From: Caldilineaceae bacterium
Lineage (GTDB): Bacteria; Chloroflexota; Anaerolineae; Caldilineales; Caldilineaceae
Assembly (NCBI GenBank): GCA_011523365.1
Contig: WTGY01000199.1
Location: forward strand, 1-64,000
DNA length: 64,000 bases
Direction of reading: 5' to 3'
Shown here: one piece after another, positions 18,484 to 27,927 of the stretch
Layout of the letters: the number at the start of each line of letters is the position of its first letter
Numbering within the stretch: the stretch's first letter is position 1
Notes under the pieces: generated by a model
Seen by the model: only the letters and a program-made list of their open reading frames with translations
What the model was told of the DNA's origin: nothing
Database searches by the model: none
Program-made: the position numbers and the translations under genes

Positions 18484-19836
18484 TCAAAGCTTCATGATCT
18501 CTGCTACGGCATCCAGATCCGGTGGTATGACCGCGGGTTCACCCGCGATCCGCATGGCGGACGGAACGTCCTTCAGGCCATTGCCTGTACTGATAACGAC
18601 GACAGTTTCACCTGGTTCCAACAAGCCTAGGCTCTGAGCCAGCTGGAGCCCCGCGAAGGCCGTCGCGCCGGCCGGTTCAGCAAAGACGCCGCCCAGACGG
18701 GCCAGTGGCAGAATTGCCTGCAGAATGGCCTCGTCTTCGACAAGCAGAAAGGCGCCGTCGCTTTCGCGAACCGCCCGCAAAGCCTTTGTCGCGTCGCGCG
18801 GTGCGTTGACACTGATCGAGTCTGCTGCCGTCTCGGCTACGACCGGCTGCGGCACCTCCAGGCCATCGCGCCACGCGTTGTGAATGGCGGCGCTGGCCGT
18901 GGACTGTATCCCAAATATACGTGGCACCCTTTCGGTCCATCCGAGAGTGTGCAGTTCCCAAAAGCCCTTGTAGACGCCTCCAATGATTGACCCGTCTCCG
19001 ACAGATACAAAGACGGAGTCGGGCGCGATGAACAGAGCATCGTTACCAGACTTGCCGTCCTGTCTGGCGATGTCCCCTGCCTCCGCCAGCTGTGCGGCGA
19101 TCTCAAAGCTGACCGTCTTCTTGCCTTCGGTCATGTAAGGATTGTAGCCCGTATTGCGATTGTACCAACCGAATTCGTCACAGGCGCGCACGCACAGATC
19201 GAAGGCGTCGTCGTACGTGCCGTCGACTGCAAGGACACGGCTGCCGTAGACGAGGAGCTGGGCGATCTTGGCCTGCGGCGCCGAACGGGGAACAAAGATG
19301 ACGCTGGAGTGTGCGGCAGCCGCGCTCATCGCGGCCAGCGCGGCTGCGGCGTTGCCCGTGCTGGCGGTTGCGACAACCTCGCGCCCCGTCTCGCGGGCGC
19401 GTGCGACCGCGACGGCCGATGCTCTGTCCTTGAAAGAGCCGGATGGGTTTCGGCCGTCGTCTTTCAGGAAGAGATTTTGAAGGCCCAGTGTTTTGGCAAG
19501 GCGATTTGCGCGTAGCAGAGGGGTGTCTCCCACCGGAAGCGGTGGTAGAGAATCCGGTTTAACGGGAAGCAGGGGCCACCAGCGTTCTATTGTGCGGCCA
19601 GCTGAGGAAGACCGGAAAGAAAAGGGACTGGCACGGCCGCCTTCAGATGGACCCGCTCGGCCCTTTCGCATAGCACCAATTGCGTCATAGTCGTATACGG
19701 CGTCGAGATGGCCCAGGTCGCTGCCGCGGTTGGGACGGCATGAGCAGACATAATCCACCGAACCGGGCGAAAAGGTACGACCGCAGCGAAGGCACTGTAG
19801 TCCTGTCAGAAACGTCTCCGATTGTGGAGATGGCAT
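18484..19836 (-). CDS. thrC: threonine synthase
   Basis: A 450-residue PLP enzyme converting O-phosphohomoserine to threonine. The cofactor lysine lies in DDGRNPSGSFKDRAS, preceded by DTPLLRANRLAKTLGL, and followed by ATASTGNAAAALA. The N-terminus bears a small Cys cluster (CLRCG ... VCSC) as in the longer threonine synthase class. ATG 19836 has AAGGAA about nine bases upstream; the alternative ATG nine codons earlier lies within likely promoter DNA. It stands alone without hom or thrB. Other fold-type II amino-acid enzymes are possible but less likely. Confidence 0.87.
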   Translation of the reverse strand: MPSPQSETFLTGLQCLRCGRTFSPGSVDYVCSCRPNRGSDLGHLDAVYDYDAIGAMRKGRAGPSEGGRASPFSFRSSSAGRTIERWWPLLPVKPDSLPPLPVGDTPLLRANRLAKTLGLQNLFLKDDGRNPSGSFKDRASAVAVARARETGREVVATASTGNAAAALAAMSAAAAHSSVIFVPRSAPQAKIAQLLVYGSRVLAVDGTYDDAFDLCVRACDEFGWYNRNTGYNPYMTEGKKTVSFEIAAQLAEAGDIARQDGKSGNDALFIAPDSVFVSVGDGSIIGGVYKGFWELHTLGWTERVPRIFGIQSTASAAIHNAWRDGLEVPQPVVAETAADSISVNAPRDATKALRAVRESDGAFLLVEDEAILQAILPLARLGGVFAEPAGATAFAGLQLAQSLGLLEPGETVVVISTGNGLKDVPSAMRIAGEPAVIPPDLDAVAEIMKL

Positions 19837-19860
19837 TGGCCCATTTCCTTGAATATGGCT

Positions 19861-19889
19861 CATACTTTATTTCGGTATGGTATAGTATG
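19861..19889. promoter_or_regulatory. inverted repeat in the thrC promoter region
   Basis: Nine-base arms CATACTTTA and TATAGTATG (8 of 9 pair) with an 11-base spacer lie 25-50 bases before the thrC start. The - strand sequence around it is AT-rich with TATACC as a possible -10. It may be a repressor site; not matched to a known regulator. Confidence 0.3.
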
Positions 19890-20032
19890 AGGGATGGTGG
19901 CGTTTAGCAAGTCGATACTCCGATGCATACACGAAGTGAAGTTTGCACGCGGCTGAATTAGACTTCACCGAGGGATAAAGTCTGAGATCCGGAGCGTCCG
20001 CGTCAGGCCAAAATGGGGACGTAGGTTCGACA

Positions 20033-20467
20033 ATGACCGTTCTTGCCAGGAGTGAAGTGAATGTCAGCGTTCTGTCATGGCGAGTGCTGGTAACCATTGA
20101 CGTGTTCTCATATCTGGTCTTTGCCATTGCCGGCCGTATCATGCACAGCTCGGGAGGGCCCGCAGACTGGCTGTCCAATACGCCCCGCATCGTCACCCCA
20201 TTTCTGGTAGGATGGTTTGCCGCGGCCCTCCTCCTCGGGGCATACCCTCGGTCAGGCGGTATCGGACTGCGTAGATTTGCCCTGAGCTCGGTTATGGCAG
20301 TCCTCGTCGGGAACGCCATCGGGTTTGCCTTGCGGGCCACCGTGTTTGGCGACGGAGTCGACCGGGCTTTTGTCCTGGCAGCCGTAGGGCTGACCACTCT
20401 GGTGCTGGTTGGGCTGCGCCTGCTCTACCTATGGGTTTCGACGTTGAGGAGTAAGGAAAGTGGCTAG
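20033..20467 (+). CDS. DUF3054 family membrane protein
   Basis: A 144-residue protein with four hydrophobic helices. DVFSYLVFAIAGR near the N-terminus and TPFLVGWFAAALLLGAY are typical of DUF3054, a family of small membrane proteins without known function found mainly in actinobacteria and Chloroflexota. It is divergent from thrC with about 200 bases between them and no operon partner. Confidence 0.75.
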   Translation: MTVLARSEVNVSVLSWRVLVTIDVFSYLVFAIAGRIMHSSGGPADWLSNTPRIVTPFLVGWFAAALLLGAYPRSGGIGLRRFALSSVMAVLVGNAIGFALRATVFGDGVDRAFVLAAVGLTTLVLVGLRLLYLWVSTLRSKESG

Positions 20468-20756
20468 CGTCGGGAAGAGTAAAATGCAGGAACGAAGAAA
20501 ATCTGTCCCATGTTCTGGCCAATGCCGGTGTCAGGAAAACCGGATACTTTCCAGGAGACCACCTCCGGACTCTGATTCAGGCCATTCTGCAACCATCCCC
20601 TTTCTGCAGCGTAATTTGAAGTGGTAGAAAGGAAAAGTTTTCGGTGAAGGACTTCTGTTTATTTAGAGCCCGTGAAGGAGACCGCCGGATCCTGAGATCC
20701 GCCCGCCGCCGTCCGGTGGGCGCCCGTTAACTCGAAAGGAGATGGGCAGAAATCTT

Positions 20757-21893
20757 ATGCGAATCGCCCTCTTTAGCGACATATACAAACCCTATATAAA
20801 CGGTGTCGTAAATCACGTGGGACTGTTGAAGGAGCACTTCGACCGCTGGGGTGAGCAGGTCTATCTTTTTGTTCCGGAGCAGGACAAGAAGACCGTGGAT
20901 GAAAGTAACGTCATCCGCCTCCCCAGCATTCCGATCGCCGACACAGGTTATCACTTGACAGTCCGGGTAGACTCGCGATGCCGTGACATTCTGAAGCTGA
21001 TGGACGTAATTCACGTTCACCATCCATTTATCAGCGGCAGCTTCGGACTCAATTTTTCGCGGCGCTACGACATTCCGCTGGTCTTTACGAGCCATACCCG
21101 TTACGACCTGTACGTGCAGCAGCATCTTCCTCTGGTGCCGGAAACAATCTCCGATACAGCCTTGCACGCGTTTTTCCAGCGATTCAGCCAGCGGTGCAGC
21201 GCTATTATCGCCCCGAGCCAGAGTGCGGCCGCGGTCATGCAGACATGGGGTATCCAAGGACGCGTCGCCGTCATTCCCAACGGCATAGAACTGGGCCAGT
21301 TTCAAAGTCCTGAACAAGAGGCGACGCGGACCGAGTTCAGGATCCCGGGGAATGCTGTCGTGGGCGTTTTCGTTGGGCGTATCAGCCAGGAAAAAGCCGT
21401 AGACCGCCTCCTGGGAATCTTCGCCGCACTGAAAGAAGAGATCCCCAACCTCCATCTGTTGCTTGTCGGGGGCGGACCCAGCCTGGACGAGTGTCGTCAG
21501 CTTTCACGTAACTTAGGGATGGATGGGCGGGTGACGTTTACGGGGCCAATTTCATATGAACGCATAGCCGGCGTCCTCGGCGTCGCCGACTTCTTTGTGT
21601 CCGCCAGCGTGAGTGAAGTGCATCCGCTGACCTTCATTGAGGCCGCGGCCGCGGGTCTTCCTGCCGTTGGAATCGACTCCCCCGGCGTGGCCGAAATGAT
21701 CCTCGACGAAGAGACCGGTTTCTTGACAGAGAATAACGACCTCAGCTTCGGACTTCGCATAATGAAAATGGCGCAGGACGCACGTTTGAGGCGGGAGATG
21801 GGGTGCGCGGCGCAAAGTTACAGCCAGCGATTTTCCGCCCACAACAACGCACGCGAAGTCCTGGCGCTGTATCAGTCGTTGCAGGAGCAGTGA
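20757..21893 (+). CDS. GT4-family glycosyltransferase
   Basis: A 378-residue GT-B glycosyltransferase. The acceptor domain starts MRIALFSDIYKPYINGVV and contains VIHVHHPFISG. The donor domain shows VAVIPNGIEL, VGRISQEKAVDRLL and the family-4 ExFxxxxxE-like segment EVHPLTFIEAAAAGLP. This resembles diacylglycerol glucosyltransferases and mannosyltransferases that build membrane glycolipids. The ATG at 20742 sits directly against AAAGGAG, too close to start, so the ATG five codons later was preferred. It is monocistronic as far as can be seen. Confidence 0.85.
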   Translation: MRIALFSDIYKPYINGVVNHVGLLKEHFDRWGEQVYLFVPEQDKKTVDESNVIRLPSIPIADTGYHLTVRVDSRCRDILKLMDVIHVHHPFISGSFGLNFSRRYDIPLVFTSHTRYDLYVQQHLPLVPETISDTALHAFFQRFSQRCSAIIAPSQSAAAVMQTWGIQGRVAVIPNGIELGQFQSPEQEATRTEFRIPGNAVVGVFVGRISQEKAVDRLLGIFAALKEEIPNLHLLLVGGGPSLDECRQLSRNLGMDGRVTFTGPISYERIAGVLGVADFFVSASVSEVHPLTFIEAAAAGLPAVGIDSPGVAEMILDEETGFLTENNDLSFGLRIMKMAQDARLRREMGCAAQSYSQRFSAHNNAREVLALYQSLQEQ

Positions 21894-22297
21894 TTCAAGC
21901 CGAAAAGGGCAAACGGATCGAGACTGCAACTGAACCATTTCTCACCTGAGTCAGCCCACCGCATCTGGAAAAGCAAGACAGTGGCAGGCCGCACAACGCC
22001 CGCGCGAGTCAACTTCCCTGGAGAGGGGAAGGAGATGGCGGCACTTCATCTAGGACGGAAGTAATGTGGAGAGAGGCGGCTTCGATTGTAGCTTTCGGGG
22101 TAAGGAATTGATTCTAACGGAGCGGTCGCGCACAAGGAATTTAGGTGGCCGGGGGACCCGTTTTTTGCTCATTTGAAGGGCGAGCGTCGGTGTACTCACT
22201 TTCGGATAGAGAAAACTGGCATTGCGCTCTATTTGCAGATGCTGTATTATGATTTCAATGCATTGTCGTCGTCTTCCCTCTTTAGGAGAGTTCAGAT
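21894..22297. other. 404-base intergenic region
   Basis: No gene or RNA was recognised. Its 3' end carries the promoter of the PIN-TRAM gene (22222-22250). Confidence 0.5.
22222..22250 (+). promoter_or_regulatory. sigma-70 type promoter of the PIN-TRAM/cysS/rlmB cluster
   Basis: TTGCGC (22222-22227) and TATTAT (22245-22250) are 17 bases apart, with a TG one base before the -10 box (extended -10). The start codon of the first gene lies 47 bases downstream. Confidence 0.6.
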
Positions 22298-23425
22298 ATG
22301 CGTTGGGCGTTGCTGCTAAGGGGTCTGGTCACCTTTGTTTTTGTCCTGCTGGGATGGGAACTAGGCAGGCAGTTAACAGGGGTAGAGGCTCTTGAGAGTT
22401 TGACGCTCTCGTCAGCGCGCCTGATTATTCCTCTCTCAATCGTCAGTGGAGTCATTGGGCTCTTCACAGCCCCGTGGCTTACGGTCAAACCTGCCAATGC
22501 GCTTCGGTCGAGCTTGCGGCAGATTCCCACCGTACAGCTTATGGCCGCGACTGCGGGAATGGCGATCGGATTGGCCATCGCCGCTCTACTGGCTTATCCA
22601 CTCTCGCTCTTGCCCAATCCGTTCGGTACAATACTGCCCTTTGTAGGCGTCATCGTTATGGGCTACCTGGGTGTAACGATGATGGTACTGCGCCATCGAG
22701 AAATACTCAACTTCTTCCGCTTTCCCAACGGAAGCGAGAACGGCAGGGATCTGCCGATGTTGCCGCTCTTCGCAAAGGGCGGCCGGCCGCAGCATTCGGA
22801 TACCATGCTGCTGGATACCAGCGTCATTATAGATGGACGTATCGCCGACGTGGCCGAGACAGGCTTTCTCTGGGCAATACTTGCAGTCCCGAGATTCATT
22901 CTGAATGAACTCCAATATATCGCGGATTCGGCCGAAGTTTTGCGTCGCAACCGCGGCAGAAGAGGACTTGAGATTCTTGACAGGCTTCAGAAAATCGAAG
23001 GAGTCAATATCGTCTTCCTGGACCAGGATCCGGCGGAAGCACAGCAAGTGGATGAAAAGCTGGTCTACCTGGCCCGCGAAATGAGCGCAGCAATCGTTAC
23101 CAATGACTACAACTTGAACCGGGTTGCCAAACTGCAAGGCGTGCGCGTCTTGAACATCAACGAACTGGCTAACGCTGTAAAGTCCGTGGTACTTCCCGGG
23201 GAAGAGATGACGATCCAGGTGATTCAGGAAGGTAAGGAGATGAATCAGGGGGTCGGTTACCTGGATGACGGAACGATGGTGGTCGTGGAGCAGGGCAGGC
23301 GCCACATGGGCGCGCGGCTTTCTGTGCGTGTCACCAAGGTGTTGCAGACTAACGCCGGTCGCCTGATATTTGCCGTTCCTGAGGAGGTACAGGAGCGACG
23401 CAGAACTTACGAGTCAGTTCGCTGA
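22298..23425 (+). CDS. PIN/TRAM domain membrane protein, YacL family
   Basis: A 375-residue protein with four N-terminal membrane helices, then a PIN nuclease domain (~170-290; DTSVIIDGRIADV, VPRFILNELQYIAD, IVTNDYNLNRVA supply acidic metal ligands) and a C-terminal TRAM RNA-binding domain (~300-365; QGVGYLDDGTMVVVE). This is the YacL/PilT-like architecture, presumed RNA-directed but uncharacterised. AGGAG precedes the ATG. Clustering with cysS and rlmB echoes the radA-yacL-ispDF-gltX-cysS-rlmB order known from Firmicutes. Confidence 0.88.
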   Translation: MRWALLLRGLVTFVFVLLGWELGRQLTGVEALESLTLSSARLIIPLSIVSGVIGLFTAPWLTVKPANALRSSLRQIPTVQLMAATAGMAIGLAIAALLAYPLSLLPNPFGTILPFVGVIVMGYLGVTMMVLRHREILNFFRFPNGSENGRDLPMLPLFAKGGRPQHSDTMLLDTSVIIDGRIADVAETGFLWAILAVPRFILNELQYIADSAEVLRRNRGRRGLEILDRLQKIEGVNIVFLDQDPAEAQQVDEKLVYLAREMSAAIVTNDYNLNRVAKLQGVRVLNINELANAVKSVVLPGEEMTIQVIQEGKEMNQGVGYLDDGTMVVVEQGRRHMGARLSVRVTKVLQTNAGRLIFAVPEEVQERRRTYESVR

Positions 23426-23475
23426 TCGCGCCAGAACCCACTTGACAACCCGGTGACCCAGCGAGAAGGACATCG

Positions 23476-24888
23476 ATGACGCTCAGCATCTATAATACCT
23501 TGACCCGCAGGCGGGAACCATTCGAAACATTGGAAGAAGGACGTGTGCGCATGTACGTCTGCGGGCCGACGGTATACGCAGACGCCCATATCGGCCACGC
23601 GATGAGCGCCATCGTCTTCGATATGATCCGTCGATACCTGGAGTTTACCGGGCACGACGTAACCTACGTAACCAACTTTACCGACGTCGATGACAAGATC
23701 ATCATTCGGGCCCAGGAGACGGGTCAGGACCCCTTTGAGTTGGCGCAGTACTTTACCGACAAGTACTTGACGCATCTCAGCGATCTGAATATCAAGCCGG
23801 CCGACTCCTATCCGCGCGTGACGAGCGAAATCTCAAACATAATTCGAGTGATCGAGGAACTGGGCGAAAGCGATTACGCCTACTCTGTGGATGGAAGCGT
23901 TTACTTTCGGGTCGAAAAAGATGACGATTACGGGAAGCTCAGCCGGCGACGGCAGGAAGACGCAGTAACCGGCACGCGTGTCGCAGGCGAAGAAGGCAAA
24001 GAGAATGAAGCGGATTTCGCCCTCTGGAAGGGGGCCAAGAAGGGCGAGCCTTCATGGGAAAGCCCGTGGGGACCTGGCCGGCCCGGATGGCACATTGAGT
24101 GTTCAGTCATGTGCCTGCACCACCTGGGCGAGAGAATAGACATTCACGGCGGCGGCAACGACCTGATCTTCCCGCATCACGAAAACGAAATCGCCCAGAG
24201 CGAGAGTCTCACCGGCAAGCCGTTTGCCCGCTATTGGGTCCACAACGGGATGCTCCAGCTGTCGGGCGAAAAGATGAGCAAGTCCATCGGAAACCTCGTC
24301 ACCATCGACAACTTCCTGAATCAGTACTCAGCCGATGCGCTCCGCATGCTGATCTTCTCGGGCCACTATCGCAAGCCGGTCTCGTATTCCGATGAGTCCA
24401 TCGGTTCGGCCGTGAGAAGCACTGCCCGTCTGCGAGGAGGCCTGCGCCCGGCGACGGGAACCGTAGCCGTGGGCGAAGAGGTCAACAATCTGCGCGAAAC
24501 AACAGAGTCTGCGCGCAGCGGCTTCTGCCAGGCGATGGACGACGACTTCAATACAAGCGCGGCTCTGTCGCACATTTTTGAGCTTGTAAGGGCGATCAAT
24601 TCGGCCCGGGCCGCGGGTGTCTCCGGCCCGTTCTTCCAGGCGGCCCAGGATACTTTGCGTGAACTGGCCGCCGTCCTTGGCCTTTCGCTGGCCGAATCCG
24701 ACGTCAGCGACGGCGAGGTGCTCGCCGCCAAGCCGTTTATCGACCTGCTGGTCTCTGTGCGCACGACACTGCGAGAGCAGAAGCAGTGGACGGTGGCCGA
24801 CATGGTTCGTGAAGGGCTCGCAGCCCACTCGGTCCAGTTGGAGGACACACCGGACGGTACAACCTGGCGCATCGAGGACGCCAGGTGA
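23476..24888 (+). CDS. cysS: cysteinyl-tRNA synthetase
   Basis: A 470-residue class I synthetase charging tRNA-Cys. The ATP-binding HIGH sequence is at 38-41, preceded by the zinc-ligand region VCGPTVY; KMSKS is at 266-270; [11 protein letters not shown] and [15 protein letters not shown] are family landmarks. Length is normal. GAGAAGGA lies upstream of the ATG. The final four bases overlap rlmB (GTGA). Confidence 0.97.
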   Translation: MTLSIYNTLTRRREPFETLEEGRVRMYVCGPTVYADAHIGHAMSAIVFDMIRRYLEFTGHDVTYVTNFTDVDDKIIIRAQETGQDPFELAQYFTDKYLTHLSDLNIKPADSYPRVTSEISNIIRVIEELGESDYAYSVDGSVYFRVEKDDDYGKLSRRRQEDAVTGTRVAGEEGKENEADFALWKGAKKGEPSWESPWGPGRPGWHIECSVMCLHHLGERIDIHGGGNDLIFPHHENEIAQSESLTGKPFARYWVHNGMLQLSGEKMSKSIGNLVTIDNFLNQYSADALRMLIFSGHYRKPVSYSDESIGSAVRSTARLRGGLRPATGTVAVGEEVNNLRETTESARSGFCQAMDDDFNTSAALSHIFELVRAINSARAAGVSGPFFQAAQDTLRELAAVLGLSLAESDVSDGEVLAAKPFIDLLVSVRTTLREQKQWTVADMVREGLAAHSVQLEDTPDGTTWRIEDAR

Positions 24889-25655
24889 GCGAACTGCTCG
24901 TCGGACGGCACGCCGTCCTGGAGTCTCTGCGTGCCGGACGGCGACACTACTACCGGCTGTGGCTGGAAGGCGACGGCCGCACCCCCCCTAAAGGCAGCCT
25001 CGCAGAGATCGTACAACTGGCCCACAAAACCAAAGTCCCTACCAGGCACGTGGAGGGCGGTATATTTGACCGCATTCGACGTGCGCAGTTGAATCCGCAG
25101 GGCGTTGCGCTGGAAACGGGCCCGTACCCCTACGTTGAGCTGGACGACATTCTTGACCTCGCGGTCCGCAATCCGGACCCCCTGCTTCTTGTCCTCGACC
25201 ATCTTGAGGATCCGCGAAATCTTGGCACCCTCTTTCGCAGCGGTGAGGCGTTCGGCGTCGAGGGCGTCATTCTTCCCGAACGCCGCGCCGCAGGCATCAC
25301 GCCCGCGGTCAGCAACGCCTCCTCCGGGGCCGTGGAACACATCCCTGTTGCGCTGGTGGGTAACGTCAACCGGACCATCGACCTCCTCAAAAAATCGAAT
25401 ATCTGGACCGTCGGACTGGATCTCGGTCCTGAAGCGATCTCGCTCACCGATGCCGACCTGAGCGGCCCGCTGGCTGTCGTCGTCGGCAACGAAGGCAAGG
25501 GGCTCAGCCGGCTGGCGCGGGAAAAGTGCGATTTCTGCGTTACCATCCCCATGGCGGGCTCGGTAGACAGCCTCAACGCAGCCATCGCCGGCAGCATCGT
25601 GCTCTTTCATGCATTTCAGGCGCGTGCGCCTTCGGAAGATGCTCTTGGTGTCTGA
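24885..25655 (+). CDS. rlmB: 23S rRNA 2'-O-ribose methyltransferase, RlmB/TrmH family
   Basis: A 256-residue SPOUT methyltransferase. It has an N-terminal substrate-binding domain ([17 protein letters not shown]), then motif 1 [20 protein letters not shown], motif 2 [13 protein letters not shown] and motif 3 [18 protein letters not shown] that form the knotted SAM site. RlmB methylates G2251 of E. coli 23S rRNA. Translation begins at GTG within the cysS stop (GTGA overlap). Confidence 0.92.
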   Translation: MSELLVGRHAVLESLRAGRRHYYRLWLEGDGRTPPKGSLAEIVQLAHKTKVPTRHVEGGIFDRIRRAQLNPQGVALETGPYPYVELDDILDLAVRNPDPLLLVLDHLEDPRNLGTLFRSGEAFGVEGVILPERRAAGITPAVSNASSGAVEHIPVALVGNVNRTIDLLKKSNIWTVGLDLGPEAISLTDADLSGPLAVVVGNEGKGLSRLAREKCDFCVTIPMAGSVDSLNAAIAGSIVLFHAFQARAPSEDALGV

Positions 25656-25679
25656 GGTCAAGGCATCTGCTGGCGGGTG

Positions 25680-25728
25680 CAGGGACTTTCTTCTTTTCGC
25701 AGCAGAAAATTCAGATTCCCAGTCCCTG
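25680..25728. terminator. possible terminator between convergent genes
   Basis: Arms CAGGGACT (25680-25687) and AGTCCCTG (25721-25728) pair perfectly, with a nested TTTTC/GAAAA helix in the loop. It lies between rlmB and the convergent pterin dehydratase gene, but no strong T-run follows, so this is a weak call. Confidence 0.3.
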
Positions 25729-25751
25729 AACCTGAAGGAATGCCCCGCAGA

Positions 25752-26096
25752 TTAACTACGCAGCCACTCTTTGGGCCGCGAGCGGGGCTCGTCCCCGCCC
25801 TTTCGCGGCCAGCGAACCGTTTCCTCTATCTTCTGGGCCAGGTCGAAGTCCTGCTGCGTCAGTCCCCCTGCGTCTTGCGTTGTCAGGAAAATCTCAACCG
25901 AGCGATAGTTGAGGACTATCTTTGGATGGTGGTAGGCGGCTTCGGCCAGAAATCCGACAGCGTTTGCCGTCATCAGCGTCACGCGCCAGTTGGCCGTATC
26001 GAACCGCCTGTACAACTGGCCTTCGCGCAGTGCCCAAGTGGGCAGGTTTTCCTCAAGCCACTTGCGGACTTCCTCTTCATCTTCCCATTTTGCCAT
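25752..26096 (-). CDS. pterin-4a-carbinolamine dehydratase-like protein
   Basis: A 114-residue protein of the PCD/DCoH family, which dehydrates 4a-hydroxytetrahydropterins. The hallmark histidines occur in AEAAYHHPKIVLNYRSVEI, followed by TQDAGGLTQQDFDLAQKIE. The first part (WALREGQLYRRFDTANW) aligns with the dimerising beta sheet. No aromatic amino acid hydroxylase is nearby; many bacteria lacking one keep this gene for pterin recycling or molybdopterin-related roles. Confidence 0.8.
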   Translation of the reverse strand: MAKWEDEEEVRKWLEENLPTWALREGQLYRRFDTANWRVTLMTANAVGFLAEAAYHHPKIVLNYRSVEIFLTTQDAGGLTQQDFDLAQKIEETVRWPRKGGDEPRSRPKEWLRS

Positions 26097-26253
26097 CGGT
26101 TACCCTACTTTCACTCGAGAATGTCGCCCCATTCCACTGCGCACGAATCTGTGCCGAAAACAAAAGGGCGATCTTCATTTTCCCGCCCCCCGCTCCAATC
26201 GTGAAATCTGTTTCAAGCAGACTTCGAATGCGGTAAAGCGTGGCGTCATGTTA

Positions 26254-26259
26254 TATAAT
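26254..26259 (+). promoter_or_regulatory. -10 box upstream of the cytochrome c gene
   Basis: A perfect TATAAT lies 73 bases before the start codon. No good -35 hexamer is present at 16-18 bases. Confidence 0.35.
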
Positions 26260-26331
26260 AGCGGCTGGATTCCGAGACATACCTGTTCGCAGTAGCGAAT
26301 GAACTGCTTCAGCTCGCGATGGAGATAGTGA

Positions 26332-26871
26332 ATGGTACGTCGTAAGTTCTACCTGTTTGCAATTGTTTCCTTCCTTATCGCAATCGTCGTGGTCAGTGCT
26401 TGTGCGCCGAATCCGCGCCTGCAGTTAATTTCGCCCAATATGGTCGTACTGGCGGAGGGAGAGACGTTTGTGCCGCCCACACCGACGCCGCGGCCGCGTA
26501 TCGCCGGTCTCAGCGACGAAGAGATCCTGGCCGGGTTGCCGCAGGCGGTCGTCGCGCTGATCCCTGGCGATGCTGCCAGAGGCCTCGATCTGACTGTGCC
26601 CCACAACTGTATTGGTTGCCACGTAACCGACAACAGCCTTGTTGACGTGGCGCCGACATGGTTTGAAATAGCAGATACCGCAGTTGGTCGCGCAGAACAG
26701 CTGGCGCTTGCCGGGCCCGCGCTGTACCTCTACAACAGCATAACAAATCCGAATGAACACATCGTCGGCGGCTATACTTCTGACGTAATGCCATTGACTT
26801 ACTCTGAAGATCTGAGCAATCAGGACATGGCGGATCTTCTGACCTATCTGCTTACTCTGCGGGCCGAGTAG
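26332..26871 (+). CDS. membrane-anchored monohaem cytochrome c lipoprotein
   Basis: A 179-residue exported lipoprotein. The signal peptide ends in a lipobox with Cys24 (VVSAC), followed by a Thr/Pro linker (TPTPRPR). One haem site C93-I-G-C96-H97 and a likely axial Met153 (SDVMPLTY) give a class I cytochrome c domain. It would carry electrons at the outer face of the membrane and would be a client of the cytochrome c maturation system that includes CcmF at 6.5 kb. It is monocistronic, with a terminator just behind. Confidence 0.88.
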   Translation: MVRRKFYLFAIVSFLIAIVVVSACAPNPRLQLISPNMVVLAEGETFVPPTPTPRPRIAGLSDEEILAGLPQAVVALIPGDAARGLDLTVPHNCIGCHVTDNSLVDVAPTWFEIADTAVGRAEQLALAGPALYLYNSITNPNEHIVGGYTSDVMPLTYSEDLSNQDMADLLTYLLTLRAE

Positions 26872-26903
26872 GCTCAGATCGTCTGCAAACTATCTAAAAC
26901 ACA

Positions 26904-26935
26904 GGAGCCTGGCCCCACAGTGGCCGGGCTCCTTT
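26904..26935. terminator. intrinsic terminator of the cytochrome c gene, probably bidirectional
   Basis: GGAGCC and GGCC pair with GGCC and GGCTCC around a 7-base loop (26904-26932), with single-base bulges, then TTT. It lies 33 bases after the cytochrome stop and 12 bases before the end of the convergent gene. Confidence 0.75.
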
Positions 26936-26946
26936 CGCGTCCGTAA

Positions 26947-27927
26947 CTAGCGCTCAATAGACTCCCTATCAGCCGACGGGGCCAGAAGAGCGCGCAAGGC
27001 CCGGATGTCGGCGGGCGAAGTTCGGCAACAACCGCCGATGAGACGCGCGCCGGCGGCCAGCCAGGATGCCGCCTGCCCAGCAAACCGATCCCCTTCGCTG
27101 CCTGGTATCCATGTTCGGGCAGGAGCGTCCCACAGCTCACCGCTGTTGGGATAGCAGACAAGTGGCTTGGCTGTTTTCTCAAGGGCCATTCGCAGCAGCG
27201 GCTCGGCGAAAACGGGCGCTGAGCAGTTCAGGCCTACGGCAACAATGGCTGACGACCTTTCGGCCAGTGCCACACAGGCGGCAAACGGCTCGCCGCTGCA
27301 CACACTCTCCCCGTCGCGGCAACTGAAGCTTAGCCAGGCAGGCGTATGCCGGTATTCGTCCAACAGTTCAACAAGGACTTCGCCTTCCTGCAAGCAGGGG
27401 ATCGTTTCGAAGGCCAGCAGATCCGGTTCAGCTGCAAGGAGCGCGTCCACCCGGGGGCGGTGCCAATCTTTCAATTGGTTGTTTGAAATGTTGAAATCGC
27501 CGCGATACTCGGACCCGTCGGCCAAACAGGCTCCGTAGCTGCCGACGGAGGCGGCGACCAGAGGGCGCTTTCGGCTTGGATCCTCGACGGTGTCGTGCAG
27601 TTCCTCCCAAAAGCAGTCACGCGCCTGCTGCGCGATGCGCACGCTGCTCTGCAGCAAAGCAGCGCTCTCGGCACGGCTCAGACCGCGGCGTGCCAACCCC
27701 TCGAAGCTGGCTTGATAGCTTGCACTGATGGCAACGTCCGCGCCGGCCTCGTAGTAGTCAAGATGGAGCTGGCCGATCGAAGCTGGATCTTCGATCAGAA
27801 GCCGTGCCGACCACAGCTCGTCGCTCAGATCGAAGCCTCTCCGCTCCAACTCAGTCGCGAGGGCGCCATCGAGGATGACGACACCCTGGTCGGCCAGGAA
27901 TGGTTCGAGTGGGTCGCCTGAGTTCAT
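26947..27927 (-). CDS. homocysteine S-methyltransferase family protein
   Basis: A 326-residue zinc-dependent methyltransferase (MmuM/BHMT-like) moving a methyl group from a donor such as S-methylmethionine to homocysteine. Zinc ligands are visible in GLNCSAP and GGCCRTSP; the N-terminus [15 protein letters not shown] is typical. The start codon overlaps the aminopeptidase stop (ATGA), so the two are translationally coupled on the - strand. The donor is not predictable. Confidence 0.87.
   Translation of the reverse strand: MNSGDPLEPFLADQGVVILDGALATELERRGFDLSDELWSARLLIEDPASIGQLHLDYYEAGADVAISASYQASFEGLARRGLSRAESAALLQSSVRIAQQARDCFWEELHDTVEDPSRKRPLVAASVGSYGACLADGSEYRGDFNISNNQLKDWHRPRVDALLAAEPDLLAFETIPCLQEGEVLVELLDEYRHTPAWLSFSCRDGESVCSGEPFAACVALAERSSAIVAVGLNCSAPVFAEPLLRMALEKTAKPLVCYPNSGELWDAPARTWIPGSEGDRFAGQAASWLAAGARLIGGCCRTSPADIRALRALLAPSADRESIER

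Noticed and set aside
22031-22066. GAAGGAG followed by ATG in the gap before the PIN-TRAM gene
   Set aside because: The frame ends after nine codons and the ATG is too close to the ribosome-like site.
24366-25661. 431-codon antisense frame across cysS and rlmB
   Set aside because: A shadow of two well-supported genes; no family features.
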